This document shows positions 32,044-41,678 of a stretch of 64,000 nucleotides of DNA, one piece after another. The stretch comes from DASXQK01 sp963757155 (GTDB lineage: Bacteria > Pseudomonadota > Alphaproteobacteria > Dongiales > Dongiaceae). The translations under genes were made by a program, and so were the position numbers. Location of the stretch: assembly GCA_963757155.1 (NCBI GenBank), contig CAVWQS010000018.1, positions 98,184-162,183 of the forward strand. Direction: 5' to 3'. Numbering within the stretch: position 1 is the first letter of the stretch; the number at the start of each line of letters is the position of its first letter. The notes under the pieces were generated by a model, which was given only the letters and a program-made list of their open reading frames with translations, had not been told where the DNA came from and searched no databases.

Positions 32044-33042
32044 ATGACGGACAGCATGATCGCCATCGAAATCGCGGGATTCGGGGGACCCGAGGTCCTG
32101 AAGCCGGCCGAGCGGCCAGTTCCCCGGCCGGGGAAGGGCGAGCTGCTGATCGAGGTCGCCGCGGCCGGCGTCAACCGGCCCGACGTGATGCAGCGCCAGG
32201 GCGGCTACAAGCCGCCGCCGGGCGCTTCGGACATCCCGGGGCTGGAGGTTGCGGGCCGGGTCGCAGCGCTGGGCGAGGGGGTGTCGGATTGGCGCGTGGG
32301 CGATCCGGTGACCGCCTTGGTCGCCGGCGGCGGCTATGCCGAATTCTGCGCCGCACCCGCGCCGCAATGCTTGCCGATCCCCAAGGGATTGGATGCGATC
32401 CAGGCCGGGGCGCTGCCCGAAACCTTCTTCACCGTCTGGACCAATGTCTTCGATCGCGGCCGTCTCCGTGCCGGGGAGAGCTTTCTCGTTCACGGCGGGT
32501 CGAGCGGGATCGGTACGACCGCAATTCAGCTCGCTCATGCCTTCGGCGCCCGGGTCTTCACCACGGCGGGCAGCCCCGAGAAATGCGCGGCCTGCGTGAA
32601 GCTGGGCGCGACCCGCGCGATCGACCACCGGCGCGAGGATTTCGTCGCGGTGATCGAGGAAGCCACGGCGGGCAAAGGCGTCGATGTCATCCTCGACATG
32701 GTGGGCGGCAGCTATATCAACCGCAATCTGAAGATCCTCGCCGTCGAGGGTCGGCTGGTGCAGATCGCCTATCTCCAGGGCGGCAAGGCCGAGATCGATC
32801 TCGGCCAGATCATGATGCGCCGCCAGACCCTCACCGGCTCCACCCTCCGGCCGCGCTCGGTCGCCGAGAAAGGCGCCATCGCCAAATCGCTGCAGGAGAA
32901 GGTCTGGCCGCTGATCGAGGCCGGCAAGGTGGCGCCCGTGATCTTCAAGACCTTTCCCTTGGCCGAGGCGGCGGAGGCGCACCGGCTGATGGAAAGCAGC
33001 AGCCATATCGGCAAGATCGTCTTGACCACGGGACGAGACTGA
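32044..33042 (+). CDS. NAD(P)H:quinone oxidoreductase (zinc-independent MDR, PIG3 type)
   Basis: This 332-residue medium-chain dehydrogenase/reductase lacks the structural zinc cysteines. The N-terminal catalytic domain has AAGVNRPDVMQRQGGYKPPPG and IPGLEVAGRV. The Rossmann domain has FLVHGGSSGIGTTAIQLAHAFGARVFTTAGS. Similarity is to PIG3-like quinone oxidoreductases that reduce quinones with NADPH. It diverges from the DUF1192 gene, a conserved alphaproteobacterial pairing. Confidence 0.92.
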   Translation: MTDSMIAIEIAGFGGPEVLKPAERPVPRPGKGELLIEVAAAGVNRPDVMQRQGGYKPPPGASDIPGLEVAGRVAALGEGVSDWRVGDPVTALVAGGGYAEFCAAPAPQCLPIPKGLDAIQAGALPETFFTVWTNVFDRGRLRAGESFLVHGGSSGIGTTAIQLAHAFGARVFTTAGSPEKCAACVKLGATRAIDHRREDFVAVIEEATAGKGVDVILDMVGGSYINRNLKILAVEGRLVQIAYLQGGKAEIDLGQIMMRRQTLTGSTLRPRSVAEKGAIAKSLQEKVWPLIEAGKVAPVIFKTFPLAEAAEAHRLMESSSHIGKIVLTTGRD

Positions 33043-33160
33043 GCGACACCGCCTGCCATAGGCGACGATATATTGGGGGATCGGCTGCGAGGCCGGTCAT
33101 CATCGCGCGTCCCGTCATCGGGCCCCGTTATCGGGCGTGAGGGGCGCTAGGGAGGCAAAC

Positions 33161-33586
33161 ATGGGCTGGTTGTTTTCGATCTTCCTGATCATCCTGGGCG
33201 CGCTGGCGGTCTATCCCGCGGTCGTGCAGGCCTGGCCAACGAGCCGGCAGCTCCTCGACAGGCTGCTGCCCTATCAAGGGATCGTCGGACTCATCGGCCT
33301 GGTCTGGGGCGTGATCTGGACGCTGCACCTTCTGGCCGTGGCCGGGCTCATGCTGCGCTTCGCCCCGATCATCTGGCTGCTCAGCCTGGCGGCGGCGGTT
33401 GTCGCCATACTGCTTGGCCTGCTTCTGGGCTATTCCCTGATCGATCAGCATGTATTGGGCAGGAATGCGCAGTTCCAGCAGCGCGGCGAGACCATCAAGG
33501 TCAAGTTGCTGGCCCGCCAAGCCTCGCTCGGATGGACGGCGATGGTCCTGGGCGCGGTGAATTTCCTGATGTTCCTTGTCAGATAG
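33161..33586 (+). CDS. Hypothetical four-helix membrane protein
   Basis: This 141-residue protein has about four membrane helices (LFSIFLIILGALAVYPAVV, GIVGLIGLVWGVIWTLHLLAV, APIIWLLSLAAAVVAILLGLLLGYSLI, ASLGWTAMVLGAVNFLMFLV). No recognised family. It is placed between the quinone reductase and trcR on the same strand. ATG 33161 follows a GGGAGG Shine-Dalgarno, and an ATG-equivalent 8 codons upstream is less likely. Confidence 0.75.
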   Translation: MGWLFSIFLIILGALAVYPAVVQAWPTSRQLLDRLLPYQGIVGLIGLVWGVIWTLHLLAVAGLMLRFAPIIWLLSLAAAVVAILLGLLLGYSLIDQHVLGRNAQFQQRGETIKVKLLARQASLGWTAMVLGAVNFLMFLVR

Positions 33587-33673
33587 GGGTTGAATCACCA
33601 GATTCTTGTCTGGCGAAGGGCGGTCGGGAGTGCTATTCCCCTCCACCTTTCCAGTGATCCCAAGGAAACCATC

Positions 33674-34303
33674 ATGGCGCAACCTTTGATGCCGAAGGCG
33701 ACGGCCGTCTGGCTGGTCGAAAACACGACGCTCTCCTTCGAGCAGATCGCCGATTTCTGCGGCCTGCACCCGTTGGAAGTGCAGGGCGTCGCCGATGGCG
33801 AGGTGGCGATCGGAATCGTGGGGCTGGATCCCATGACCAACGGCCAGCTGACCCGCGAAGAGATCGATCGCTGCCAAGGCGATCCGGCGGCGCGGCTGAA
33901 GATGGCCAAGGTGACGATCCCGCTGCCCTCCCCCCGCACCAAGGGTCCCCGCTACACCCCGGTCTCCAAGCGCCAGGACAAGCCCAATGCGGTGATGTGG
34001 CTGCTGCGCCATCACCCCGAGCTGGGCGAGGCCCAGATCGCGCGGCTGATCGGCACGACCAAGGACACCATCGCCAAGGTCCGCGAGCGCAGCCATTGGA
34101 ACGCCGCCAATCTGAAGCCCCAGGATCCCGTTCTGCTCGGCCTCTGCACCCAGACCGACCTCAACCGGGCGGTGGAGAAGGCGCGCCGGGCGGCGGAGAA
34201 ATCCGGCACCGTCCATCCCCAGCCCGCCGAACCCGCCGAACCCGCCAAGCTTCCCGGCGGCTTCGACATCAGCCACTTCCTCCCGCCGACACGGCAGGAG
34301 TAA
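33674..34303 (+). CDS. trcR: TrcR, cell cycle transcriptional regulator (DUF1013)
   Basis: This is a DUF1013 regulator conserved in alphaproteobacteria. The 209-residue protein has MPKATAVWLVENTTLSFEQIADFCGLHPLEVQGVADGEVA and a second helix-turn-helix-like part (NAVMWLLRHHPELGEAQIARLIGTTKDTIAKVRERSHWNAANL). The C-terminus is a Pro/Ala/Glu tail ending FDISHFLPP. In Caulobacter relatives this family acts with the transcription machinery in cell-cycle genes. Confidence 0.93.
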   Translation: MAQPLMPKATAVWLVENTTLSFEQIADFCGLHPLEVQGVADGEVAIGIVGLDPMTNGQLTREEIDRCQGDPAARLKMAKVTIPLPSPRTKGPRYTPVSKRQDKPNAVMWLLRHHPELGEAQIARLIGTTKDTIAKVRERSHWNAANLKPQDPVLLGLCTQTDLNRAVEKARRAAEKSGTVHPQPAEPAEPAKLPGGFDISHFLPPTRQE

Positions 34304-34325
34304 CCTCGACCACCCTCGCCGCGAT

Positions 34326-34366
34326 TCCTTGGAATCCCCTCCCCCCTTGCGGGGGAGGGTGAAGAA
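34326..34366. repeat. GC-rich hairpin repeat downstream of trcR
   Basis: CCCTCCCCCC-TTGC-GGGGGAGGG is followed by TGAAGAAAAC. It belongs to the same GC-rich family as 27629-27651 and 42640-42670 and sits between the convergent trcR and prpE genes, as a terminator would. Confidence 0.75.
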
Positions 34367-34378
34367 AACAAGCCCGCT

Positions 34379-36283
34379 CTACTTGCTATTCGTCTTTGCG
34401 TAACCCAGGCCTGACAGAGCCTCGGCGATTTCCGGGAGGATGGCCGGGTCGTCGATGGTGGCCGGCGCCTTGTAGTCGATGCCGTCGGCGATCTTCTGCA
34501 TCGTGCCGCGCAGGATCTTGCCGGAGCGCGTCTTGGGCAGGCGCTTCACCACCGCCGCCGATTTGAAGGCCGCCACCGGCCCGATCCGGTCGCGCACCAT
34601 GGCCACCACCTCGCTCACGATCTTGACCGGCTCGCTCCGGACCCCGGCCTTCAGCACCAGGAAGCCGAAGGGCACCTGCCCCTTGAGCTGATCGGCGACG
34701 CCGATCACCGCGCATTCCGCGACATCGGGATGGGCGGCCAGCACCTCCTCCATCGCCCCGGTGGAGAGGCGGTGGCCGGCGACATTGATCACGTCGTCGG
34801 TGCGCGCCATCACATGGACATAGCCGTCCTCGTCGATGAATCCCGCATCTCCCGTTTGATAGAAGCCGGGAAAGGTCTTGAGATAACTGCTGATGTAGCG
34901 CTCATCGGCATTCCAGAGGGTGGGCAGGCTGCCGGGCGGCAAAGGCAGGCGGGCGACGATCGCGCCGGTGTCGCCGCGCTTCACCTCCCGCCCGTCGCCG
35001 TCGAGGCTGCGGATGTCCCAGCCCGGCACGGGGCGGGTCGGCGAGCCGGGCTTCACCTTGAGGGCCTCGATCCCCAGGCAGTTCGCCGCCATGGGCCAGC
35101 CGGATTCCGTCTGCCACCAGTGATCGATCACCGGCACCCGGAGCTTCTCCTCCGCCCAGGCGAGGGTCGGCGGGTCCAGCCGCTCGCCCGCCAGGAACAG
35201 CGCCCGGAACCGGGAGAGGTCGCGGCCGGCGATGAGCCGGCCCTCGGGATCGTCGCGCTTGATGGCGCGGAAGGCCGTGGGCGCCGTGAAGAGCGTCACC
35301 ACCCCATGCTCGGCGATGACCCGCCAGAAGGCCCCGGCATCGGGGGTGCCGACGGGCTTGCCCTCGTAGAGCACCGTGGTCGCGCCCCGCAGCAGAGGCC
35401 CATAGACGATGTAGGAATGGCCGACGACCCAGCCCACATCCGAGGCGGTCCAGAAGACCTCGCCGGGCTCGATGGCGTAGATATTGGCCATGCTCCAGGC
35501 CAGCGCCACGGCATGTCCGCCATTGTCGCGCACCACACCCTTGGGCTGGCCCGTGGTGCCGGAGGTGTAGAGGATGTAGAGCGGATCGGTGGCGGCGACG
35601 GGGGTGCAATCCGCCGGTGCCGCGGCGGCCATCGCCTCGCCCCATTCGGTATCGCGCCCGGCCGTCAGCTCGCAAGGGCCGATCGCCCGCTGCAGGATGA
35701 TGCAGCTCTCGGGCTTGTGCACCGCCATGATGATGGCGGCGTCGAGCAGCGGCTTGTAGGGGATGACCTTGTTGACCTCGATGCCGCAGGAGGCCGAGAC
35801 GATGAGCTTGGGCTGGCAATCGTCGATCCGGGTCGCGAGCTCATTGGCCGCGAAGCCGCCGAAGACCACCGAATGGACCGCGCCGAGCCGGGCGCAGGCC
35901 AGCATGGCGATCGCCGCCTCGGGCACCATGGGCATGTACAGGATGACCCGGTCCCCCTTGCCCACCCCGCGCTGGGCCAGCGCGCCGGCGAAGCGCGCCA
36001 CCTCCAGGGTCAGCGCCCGGTAGGTGTAGCGCCGCCGGCTCTCGGTGACCGGGCTGTCGTAGATGAGCGCGAGCTGCTCGCCGCGTCCCGCCTTCACATG
36101 GCGGTCGAGGCAGTTGTAGCAGGTGTTGAGACGGCCCCCGGTGAACCAGCGGTAGAAGGGCGGGCGGGAATCGTCGAGCACCTTGTCCCAGCGCTCGCTC
36201 CAATGGATGGCCTCCGCCGCCTCGCCCCAGAAGGCCTCGGGCTCGGCGATCGACCGTCGGTAGATCTCGTCGAACCGCCCCAT
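34379..36283 (-). CDS. prpE: Propionate--CoA ligase (PrpE-type acyl-CoA synthetase)
   Basis: This is a 634-residue adenylate-forming enzyme that activates propionate (or acetate) to the CoA thioester. The AMP motif is YILYTSGTTGQPKGVV, other family motifs are WWQTESGWP and YISSYLKTFPGFYQTGDAGFIDEDGY, and the C-terminal lysine is in KTRSGKILRGTM. The N-terminus MGRFDEIYRRSIAEPEAFWGEAAE matches PrpE/AcsA. Together with meaB at 41.6 kb it suggests propionyl-CoA metabolism through methylmalonyl-CoA. Confidence 0.92.
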   Translation of the reverse strand: MGRFDEIYRRSIAEPEAFWGEAAEAIHWSERWDKVLDDSRPPFYRWFTGGRLNTCYNCLDRHVKAGRGEQLALIYDSPVTESRRRYTYRALTLEVARFAGALAQRGVGKGDRVILYMPMVPEAAIAMLACARLGAVHSVVFGGFAANELATRIDDCQPKLIVSASCGIEVNKVIPYKPLLDAAIIMAVHKPESCIILQRAIGPCELTAGRDTEWGEAMAAAAPADCTPVAATDPLYILYTSGTTGQPKGVVRDNGGHAVALAWSMANIYAIEPGEVFWTASDVGWVVGHSYIVYGPLLRGATTVLYEGKPVGTPDAGAFWRVIAEHGVVTLFTAPTAFRAIKRDDPEGRLIAGRDLSRFRALFLAGERLDPPTLAWAEEKLRVPVIDHWWQTESGWPMAANCLGIEALKVKPGSPTRPVPGWDIRSLDGDGREVKRGDTGAIVARLPLPPGSLPTLWNADERYISSYLKTFPGFYQTGDAGFIDEDGYVHVMARTDDVINVAGHRLSTGAMEEVLAAHPDVAECAVIGVADQLKGQVPFGFLVLKAGVRSEPVKIVSEVVAMVRDRIGPVAAFKSAAVVKRLPKTRSGKILRGTMQKIADGIDYKAPATIDDPAILPEIAEALSGLGYAKTNSK

Positions 36284-36347
36284 CCCAATTCCTCCCGCTG
36301 TCTTGAACTATCTTTGGCGGAAGTCTCGCTGGCCGCCGTGATCCAGG

Positions 36348-37199
36348 TCAAGCCATGCCGAGGTCGGAGCTGCCGCCCGCGAGAAAGCGCCGCGGGGCGA
36401 TGCCGGCCAGCGGCCAGAACTCGCCGCCATCGAAGGCGAGGTCCTGCTCCATGCGGGCCGCCACCGCGCCGATGGCGCCCGGCAGGCGGGCGAGAAACGG
36501 CACGCGAAGAAAACACGGATGCTGGCCCAGCGCCTCGAAGATGCGCTGGATCATCTGGCGGTAGCTGAGGGTCTCGGCCCCGCCCAGATTGAAGCTCTGT
36601 CCTTCGGCCGCGGGCAGATCGAGCGCCGCCAGAGCAGCGGCGGCCAGGTCATCGGCATGGACCGGCTGGCGCAGCCCCTTGCCGGGGCCGCCCAGGGGAA
36701 AGCAATGCCAGCGGCGGATGAAGCGCGCCGCCGAGGTGACATTGCGATCGAGACCCAGGCCATAGATCAGGGCCGGGCGCAAGACCGTCCAGGGGATGCT
36801 ACCCGCCGCCACCGCCGCCTCCGCCGCGGCCAGCATGCGGGCGACCTCCCGCTCCTGGGCGCTGGGCGAGGCGGCCTTGGCCAGCATGGAGGTGGAGGAG
36901 AAGCAGACCAGCCTTTGGACCCCCGCCTCAGCCAGCACCGGAAGTTGGGGCGGCAGCAGCCAGGCGCCCGTCGCATGGATGGCCGCCACCGGCTTGCGTC
37001 CGGCGAGATCGATGGGCCGGGTGAGATCCGCCGCGAGCCAGTCGGCGCCGGGGCTCAGCGCCGGATCGGGCCGCCGGCAGACGGCGATGGCCGGCCGGCC
37101 GGAGTCCGCCAGCCGGCGCAGCAGGCAGCGGCCGATCTGGCCGGTGGCACCGAAGATCAGGACCGGGCCGGCCGGATGGGCGCTGCCCTCCCCCATCAC
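36348..37199 (-). CDS. NAD(P)-dependent epimerase/dehydratase (NDUFA9-like SDR)
   Basis: This 283-residue atypical short-chain dehydrogenase has the Rossmann motif GATGQIGRCLLRRL at the N-terminus. There is no YxxxK catalytic pair in the expected place: the region reads PWTVLRPALIYG, typical of NDUFA9-like and NmrA-like proteins. The C-terminal part is HADDLAAAALAAL and FNLGGAETLSYRQM. The substrate is unknown. Confidence 0.82.
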   Translation of the reverse strand: MMGEGSAHPAGPVLIFGATGQIGRCLLRRLADSGRPAIAVCRRPDPALSPGADWLAADLTRPIDLAGRKPVAAIHATGAWLLPPQLPVLAEAGVQRLVCFSSTSMLAKAASPSAQEREVARMLAAAEAAVAAGSIPWTVLRPALIYGLGLDRNVTSAARFIRRWHCFPLGGPGKGLRQPVHADDLAAAALAALDLPAAEGQSFNLGGAETLSYRQMIQRIFEALGQHPCFLRVPFLARLPGAIGAVAARMEQDLAFDGGEFWPLAGIAPRRFLAGGSSDLGMA

Positions 37200-37211
37200 C
37201 TCAGGGGCACC

Positions 37212-37956
37212 TCAGGCGGCGGCCCAGCGCTGGTAATCCGCCGCGAGCCCGGTCACAGCCAGATCGAGCAGGCGCTTGCCGGCCTCCCCCGTGGCCAGGC
37301 CGGGATTGGAGCCGATGCGCCCGTCAGGGAAGCGCCGGCGATAATCCGCGGCATCGGCGAATTCGCCGTTCGGCGCCACCTCGGGGTCCATACGCATGGG
37401 CCGCGCGGCCTCGGGGAAGAGATGCCAGGTCATCGAGACCTCCGAGGGGGTGGCATGGCTGCCCTCCGAGCTGCCATAGAGCTCGCGCGACAAGGAGGAG
37501 ATGCCGTCGGCCTGCCACCAGTTGCGCAGGCGGCATTGCAGCGAGGCCTGATTGCCGGCCCCATCCATGCTCGACACGGTATAGATCTCCGAGAAGGCGG
37601 CAGTCACCGTGGCGATATTGCCGCCATGGCCGTTGATGAAATAGAAGCGCCGGAAGCCGTGGCGGGAGAGGGAGAAGACCCAGTCCTTGATCACCGCGAT
37701 CAGGGTCGTGGGCGACAGCGTCATCGAGCCCGGGAAACCCAGGTGATGCTGGGCCATGCCGACGGAGATGGTGGGCGCCACCAGCGCCTCGGCCTTCTCG
37801 CCGACGCCCCGGGCCACGGCCTCGGCGCAGAGGGCGTCGGTGCCGATGAGGCCATTGGGGCCATGCTGCTCGGTCGAGCCGATGGGGATGATGATCGACT
37901 GGCTCCGCAGCAGATAGCGTTCGACATCGGGCCAGGTCTGAAGATGGAGTTGCATA
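37212..37956 (-). CDS. Creatininase family amidohydrolase
   Basis: This 247-residue protein is of the creatininase/FAPy-deformylase family. Metal-binding motifs are IPIGSTEQHGPNGLIGTDALCAE and FINGHGGN, and the C-terminal EVSMTWHLFPEAARP is also conserved. Family members hydrolyse cyclic or linear amides, and the exact substrate is open. The start chosen is ATG 37956 (MQLHLQTWPDVERYL), where family similarity begins. Confidence 0.85.
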
Positions 37957-38161
37957 GGGGCCTCTCGGCTGGGAACGGGATTCCGGGCGCGCCAGCTTGC
38001 CCAGCTCGCGCGCGAGCCGCCTAGCTTAGAAGCCAAATCGATATGCGTCGATTGGTTCCGGCCCTATGGTCGCCCAGGGGGCTTGCCGCCGGCGGGTCTT
38101 TCGTCTCCGTCCCACCCGAAGGGGCGGGCCGGAGGCTATGCGCTGAGGCCGCGGGAGGGCT

Positions 38162-38329
38162 TCAGTGTCGGGCGATCTCGGCGATTTCGTCCTTGATTCG
38201 GAGTTTTTGGCGCTTTAGTTCGTGGATCTTCGCTTCATCCGGCCTGGGGCGAGCCTCTTCCAGTTCGATCAGCTGCTCCAGGTCCAGATGCTTTGCCTTG
38301 AGGGAATCCAAATGCTCCGTCACGGACAT
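38162..38329 (-). CDS. DUF465/YdcH family small protein
   Basis: This 55-residue helical protein (MSVTEHLDSLKAKHLDLEQLIELEEARPRPDEAKIHELKRQKLRIKDEIAEI, quoted pieces: HLDSLKAKHLDLEQLI, LKRQKLRIKDEI) matches the DUF465 two-helix coiled coil. ATG 38329 follows a GAGGTACGG Shine-Dalgarno. Function unknown. The divergent ubiX gene starts 68 bp away. Confidence 0.88.
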   Translation of the reverse strand: MSVTEHLDSLKAKHLDLEQLIELEEARPRPDEAKIHELKRQKLRIKDEIAEIARH

Positions 38330-38396
38330 TCCGTACCTCCGTCGGTCACAGGGATTGCAACCCTGAAATGCTAACGCCATGGGACGGTGCTTGTAA

Positions 38397-39041
38397 ATGA
38401 AACCATCCGGCCATTCCGAGTCGCGCCCGGAGGGGGGCGGGCGACCCCGCCTGATCGTGGGGATCAGCGGGGCCTCGGGCGCCATATATGGGGTCCGCCT
38501 GCTCCAGACCCTGCGCGAGCTCGGCATCGAGAGCCATCTGATCCTCTCCCGCGCGGCGGAGATGACGATTTCCTATGAGACCGACCTGAAGCCGGCCGCC
38601 GTCAAGGCCCTGGCCGATGTCTGCTACCCCATTGCCGATCTGGCCGCCTCGGTATCCAGCGGCAGCTTCCGCACCCTCGGCATGATCGTCGCCCCCTGCT
38701 CCGTGCGCAGCATGGCGGAGATCGCCACCGGCGTGACCTCGAGCCTCCTGACCCGCGCCGCCGACGTGACATTGAAGGAGCGCCGGCGCCTGGTGCTGAT
38801 GCTGCGCGAGACGCCGCTGCACAGCGGGCATCTGCGCAACATGCTGGCCCTCTCCGACATGGGCGCCATCATCGCCCCGCCCGTCCCCGCCTTCTACGCC
38901 CGCCCGCAAAGCATCGAGGCGATGGTCGATCACAGCATCGGCCGGGTGCTGGATCTCTTCGGGCTGGAGAGCGGCAAGGTGAAGCGCTGGGGCGAGGCCG
39001 CGCCGGCGGAGGTCGTCCCGCTCGCCCCGAAGAAGCTTTAG
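38397..39041 (+). CDS. ubiX: UbiX, flavin prenyltransferase
   Basis: UbiX makes prenyl-FMN, the cofactor of UbiD decarboxylases in ubiquinone synthesis. The 214-residue protein has the FMN-binding GISGASGAIYGVRLLQ, the SSGSFRTLGMIVAPCS loop and the C-terminal RRLVLMLRETPLHSGHLRNML motif. A roughly 15-residue polar N-terminal extension precedes the conserved core, so a start further in is possible. Confidence 0.94.
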   Translation: MKPSGHSESRPEGGGRPRLIVGISGASGAIYGVRLLQTLRELGIESHLILSRAAEMTISYETDLKPAAVKALADVCYPIADLAASVSSGSFRTLGMIVAPCSVRSMAEIATGVTSSLLTRAADVTLKERRRLVLMLRETPLHSGHLRNMLALSDMGAIIAPPVPAFYARPQSIEAMVDHSIGRVLDLFGLESGKVKRWGEAAPAEVVPLAPKKL

Positions 39042-39052
39042 GACGGAAGAAA

Positions 39053-39517
39053 CTACCCGCAGGCTTCGATCAGCGCCTGCAGCTCCGGCGCCTTGGCCAC
39101 CTCGCGGCCGCGCAGGCGCAGATAGAGCTCGAGATTGGCCGCGACCGCCGAACGCCGCCCTGCCGGTGGCGCGGGCAACGCTTCCAGCGCCGTCTGGGCG
39201 ATGCGCTCGCCTTCGATTTCGAGGTCGGTCACCTTGCGGCGGAGCGCCAGGCATTCGCGCGCGGTGATCGGCGGCACGCCGGATTTGAGGCGCCGGCGCA
39301 CGGCGCGCAGCGGCTGCACCACCTCGCGCTGCCAGCCTTCCACGGCGGCCATGGCGTGCCGGAGGGCGGCCTCGTCGAGCTTGCGATGGGCCCGCCCATG
39401 CCAGCAGCAATAGAGCAGCAGATTGACGTCGAGCCCGAGCCCGTCCTGGAGCGCGATGCAGGCCTCGGCGACGCCGGGCTTGCCATAGACCTGCAAGGAG
39501 AAGCTCCAGAAATTCAT
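39053..39517 (-). CDS. TIGR02444 family protein (DUF2390)
   Basis: This 154-residue protein starts MNFWSFSLQVYGKPGVAEACIALQD and contains GLDVNLLLYCCWHGRA, the family signature. The rest is helical with conserved arginines. Found in many proteobacteria; function unknown. Convergent with ubiX. Confidence 0.88.
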   Translation of the reverse strand: MNFWSFSLQVYGKPGVAEACIALQDGLGLDVNLLLYCCWHGRAHRKLDEAALRHAMAAVEGWQREVVQPLRAVRRRLKSGVPPITARECLALRRKVTDLEIEGERIAQTALEALPAPPAGRRSAVAANLELYLRLRGREVAKAPELQALIEACG

Positions 39518-39718
39518 GGCTCGGTCACCCGTACCCAACCGCCCCGTCAGACGCCGGGCCCGCGGATGCCGACTCGTTCGATGCTAGACTCGGTGGCGAT
39601 CCTAGACATGGTGGCGCAGTCTCGGCGTTCGGCCCCAGAGTCGCAAGCAGAGTGGCAAGCAGGGGCTGGACGAACGCCGCGGGGCGGGCCATGTGTAGGG
39701 GCCGGAAAGGAAGCGCCC

Positions 39719-40573
39719 ATGTTCATTCTTGCCCGTGACAGAGCCCTGATCGCCCTCGCCGGGGCGGACCGCACCAGCTTCCTGCAGGGCATCGTCTCCA
39801 ACGATGTCGAGAAGGCCAGGGAAGATCGGGCCATCTACGCCGCCTTCCTGACGCCCCAGGGGAAATACCTCCACGACATCTTCATCGCCGCCCAAGGCGA
39901 CCGGCTCCTGATCGATTGCGAATCCTCGCGCCGGCCCGACCTGCTGCGCCGCCTCAGCCTCTACAAGCTGCGCGCCAAGGTGACGCTTGCCGAGGAGAAC
40001 GGCCTCGCGGTGGGCCTCTATTTCGGGGCCGATGCGCTTGCCGGTCTTGGCTTGCCCGCCGAGGCGGGGCAGAGCCGGGCCGAGAGCGGCGGCGTGGTCT
40101 TCGTCGATCCCCGCCTGGCGGCACTGGGCGCGCGCGCAATCCTGCCGCCCGACAAGATGCCGGCGGAGAGCGGCAGCGCTGCCGACTACGACCGGCTGCG
40201 GCTTTCGCTCGGCGTGCCCGACGGCAGCCGCGACCTGCCGGTCGAGAAGGCGATCCTGCTGGAGAACGGCTTCGACGAGCTGAATGCCATCGACTGGGAC
40301 AAGGGCTGCTATATGGGCCAGGAGCTGACCGCCCGCACGCGCTATCGCGGGCTGGTGCGCAAGCGCCTGCTGCCCGTCGCCATCGAGGGCGGGGCGCCGG
40401 CGCCGGGCACGGCCCTGCTGCAGAACGACAAGGAGATGGGCGAGATGCGCAGCGCCGCCGGCGATCTCGGCCTGGCGCTCGTCCGCCTCGAGGCGCTGGA
40501 CAAGGGGCCGCTCACCGCCGGGGGTGCCACGCTCACGCCCCGCAAGCCCGATTGGGTGAAGTTCCAGGAATAG
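39719..40573 (+). CDS. ygfZ: YgfZ/GcvT-family folate-binding protein for Fe-S maintenance
   Basis: This 284-residue protein is related to the T-protein of glycine cleavage. YgfZ uses folate in repair or assembly of certain Fe-S enzymes. The N-terminal domain has RTSFLQGIVSNDV and AAFLTPQGKYLHDIFI. The signature KGCYMGQE with its cysteine is at 195-202, followed by LTARTRYRGLVRK. ATG 39719 is preceded by GGAAAGGAAG. Confidence 0.93.
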   Translation: MFILARDRALIALAGADRTSFLQGIVSNDVEKAREDRAIYAAFLTPQGKYLHDIFIAAQGDRLLIDCESSRRPDLLRRLSLYKLRAKVTLAEENGLAVGLYFGADALAGLGLPAEAGQSRAESGGVVFVDPRLAALGARAILPPDKMPAESGSAADYDRLRLSLGVPDGSRDLPVEKAILLENGFDELNAIDWDKGCYMGQELTARTRYRGLVRKRLLPVAIEGGAPAPGTALLQNDKEMGEMRSAAGDLGLALVRLEALDKGPLTAGGATLTPRKPDWVKFQE

Positions 40574-40604
40574 ATTCCATCGACGAAACGGGGGGAGACT
40601 GCTC

Positions 40605-41678
40605 ATGGGCCGCGCGCGACTTCGCGATCTCGGCATTACCGTCGGCACGCTGCCGACGGGGCCGCTCAATGCCATCACCGATATCGCCGGGGTGGAGGTC
40701 GGCCATTCCACCTTGATCCGCGACGAGCCGGCGGTGGTCCGGACCGGCGTCACCATGATCTGGCCCGGCGGGCGCGACATCTGGAACGACTACCGCTTCG
40801 CCGGCTTCCACAGCTTCAACGGCAATGGCGAGATGACCGGCACCATCTGGCTCGCCGAGCAGGGGCTGCTCACCGGCCCGATCGGGATCACCTGCACCCA
40901 TTGCGTGGGCGCCGTGCGCGACGCCATCTGCAGCTACGCCGTCAAGCTCGGCATCGAGACGCCCTGGCATCTGCCTGTCGTGGCCGAGACCCATGACGGC
41001 TGGCTCTCCAACGCCGAGACCTTTCCGGTCACCGAAGCCATGGCCCATGCCGCCCTGGACTCCGCCCGCGGCGGTCCGGTGGCCGAGGGCAATGTCGGCG
41101 GCGGCACGGGCATGATCTGCCATGAGTTCAAGGGCGGGATCGGCACCTCGAGCCGGGTGGTCGAATCCGCCGGCGAGCATTTCACCGTCGGCGCTTTGGT
41201 GCAGGCCAATTACGGCGCCCGCGATCTGCTGCGGGTGGACGGCGTGCCGGTCGGCCGCGAGATCCCCTATGGCGAGGTGCCGAGCGCGCGGGCCGAAGGG
41301 ACTTCCAGCAGCTCCATCATCGTCGTGCTCGCCACCGACGCTCCGCTGCTGCCGATCCAATGCCAGCGCCTGGCGCGCCGCGCGACCACGGGCCTCGCCT
41401 GGGCCGGGGGCATCGGCGCCAATTCCAGCGGCGATATCTTCATGGCCTTCTCCACCGGCAATCGCGTCAAGCAAAGCGCGCCCCATGCCGATGTGCGCAT
41501 GCTGGCGGCCGACCGCATGACGCCGCTCTTCCGCGCCGCCGCCGAAGCCACCGAGGAAGCGATCCTGAACGCGCTGACCGCCGCCGAGACGATGAAAGGC
41601 TACAAGGGCCGCACGGCCCAGGCCTTGCCGCTGGAGCGATTGAAGGAGGTCATGGCGCGCTATCGCCCGCGGGCGTGA
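40605..41678 (+). CDS. P1 family peptidase (DmpA-like aminopeptidase)
   Basis: This 357-residue self-processing N-terminal nucleophile hydrolase is of the DmpA/L-aminopeptidase-D-esterase family. Conserved pieces are the N-terminal GPLNAITDIAGVEVGHST, NVGGGTGMICHEFKGGIGTSS and, in the C-terminal part, GGIGANSSGDIFMAFSTGN. Autocleavage should occur at an internal Gly/Asn-Ser/Thr site. The 3' end overlaps the convergent meaB by 29 bp. Confidence 0.9.
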   Translation: MGRARLRDLGITVGTLPTGPLNAITDIAGVEVGHSTLIRDEPAVVRTGVTMIWPGGRDIWNDYRFAGFHSFNGNGEMTGTIWLAEQGLLTGPIGITCTHCVGAVRDAICSYAVKLGIETPWHLPVVAETHDGWLSNAETFPVTEAMAHAALDSARGGPVAEGNVGGGTGMICHEFKGGIGTSSRVVESAGEHFTVGALVQANYGARDLLRVDGVPVGREIPYGEVPSARAEGTSSSSIIVVLATDAPLLPIQCQRLARRATTGLAWAGGIGANSSGDIFMAFSTGNRVKQSAPHADVRMLAADRMTPLFRAAAEATEEAILNALTAAETMKGYKGRTAQALPLERLKEVMARYRPRA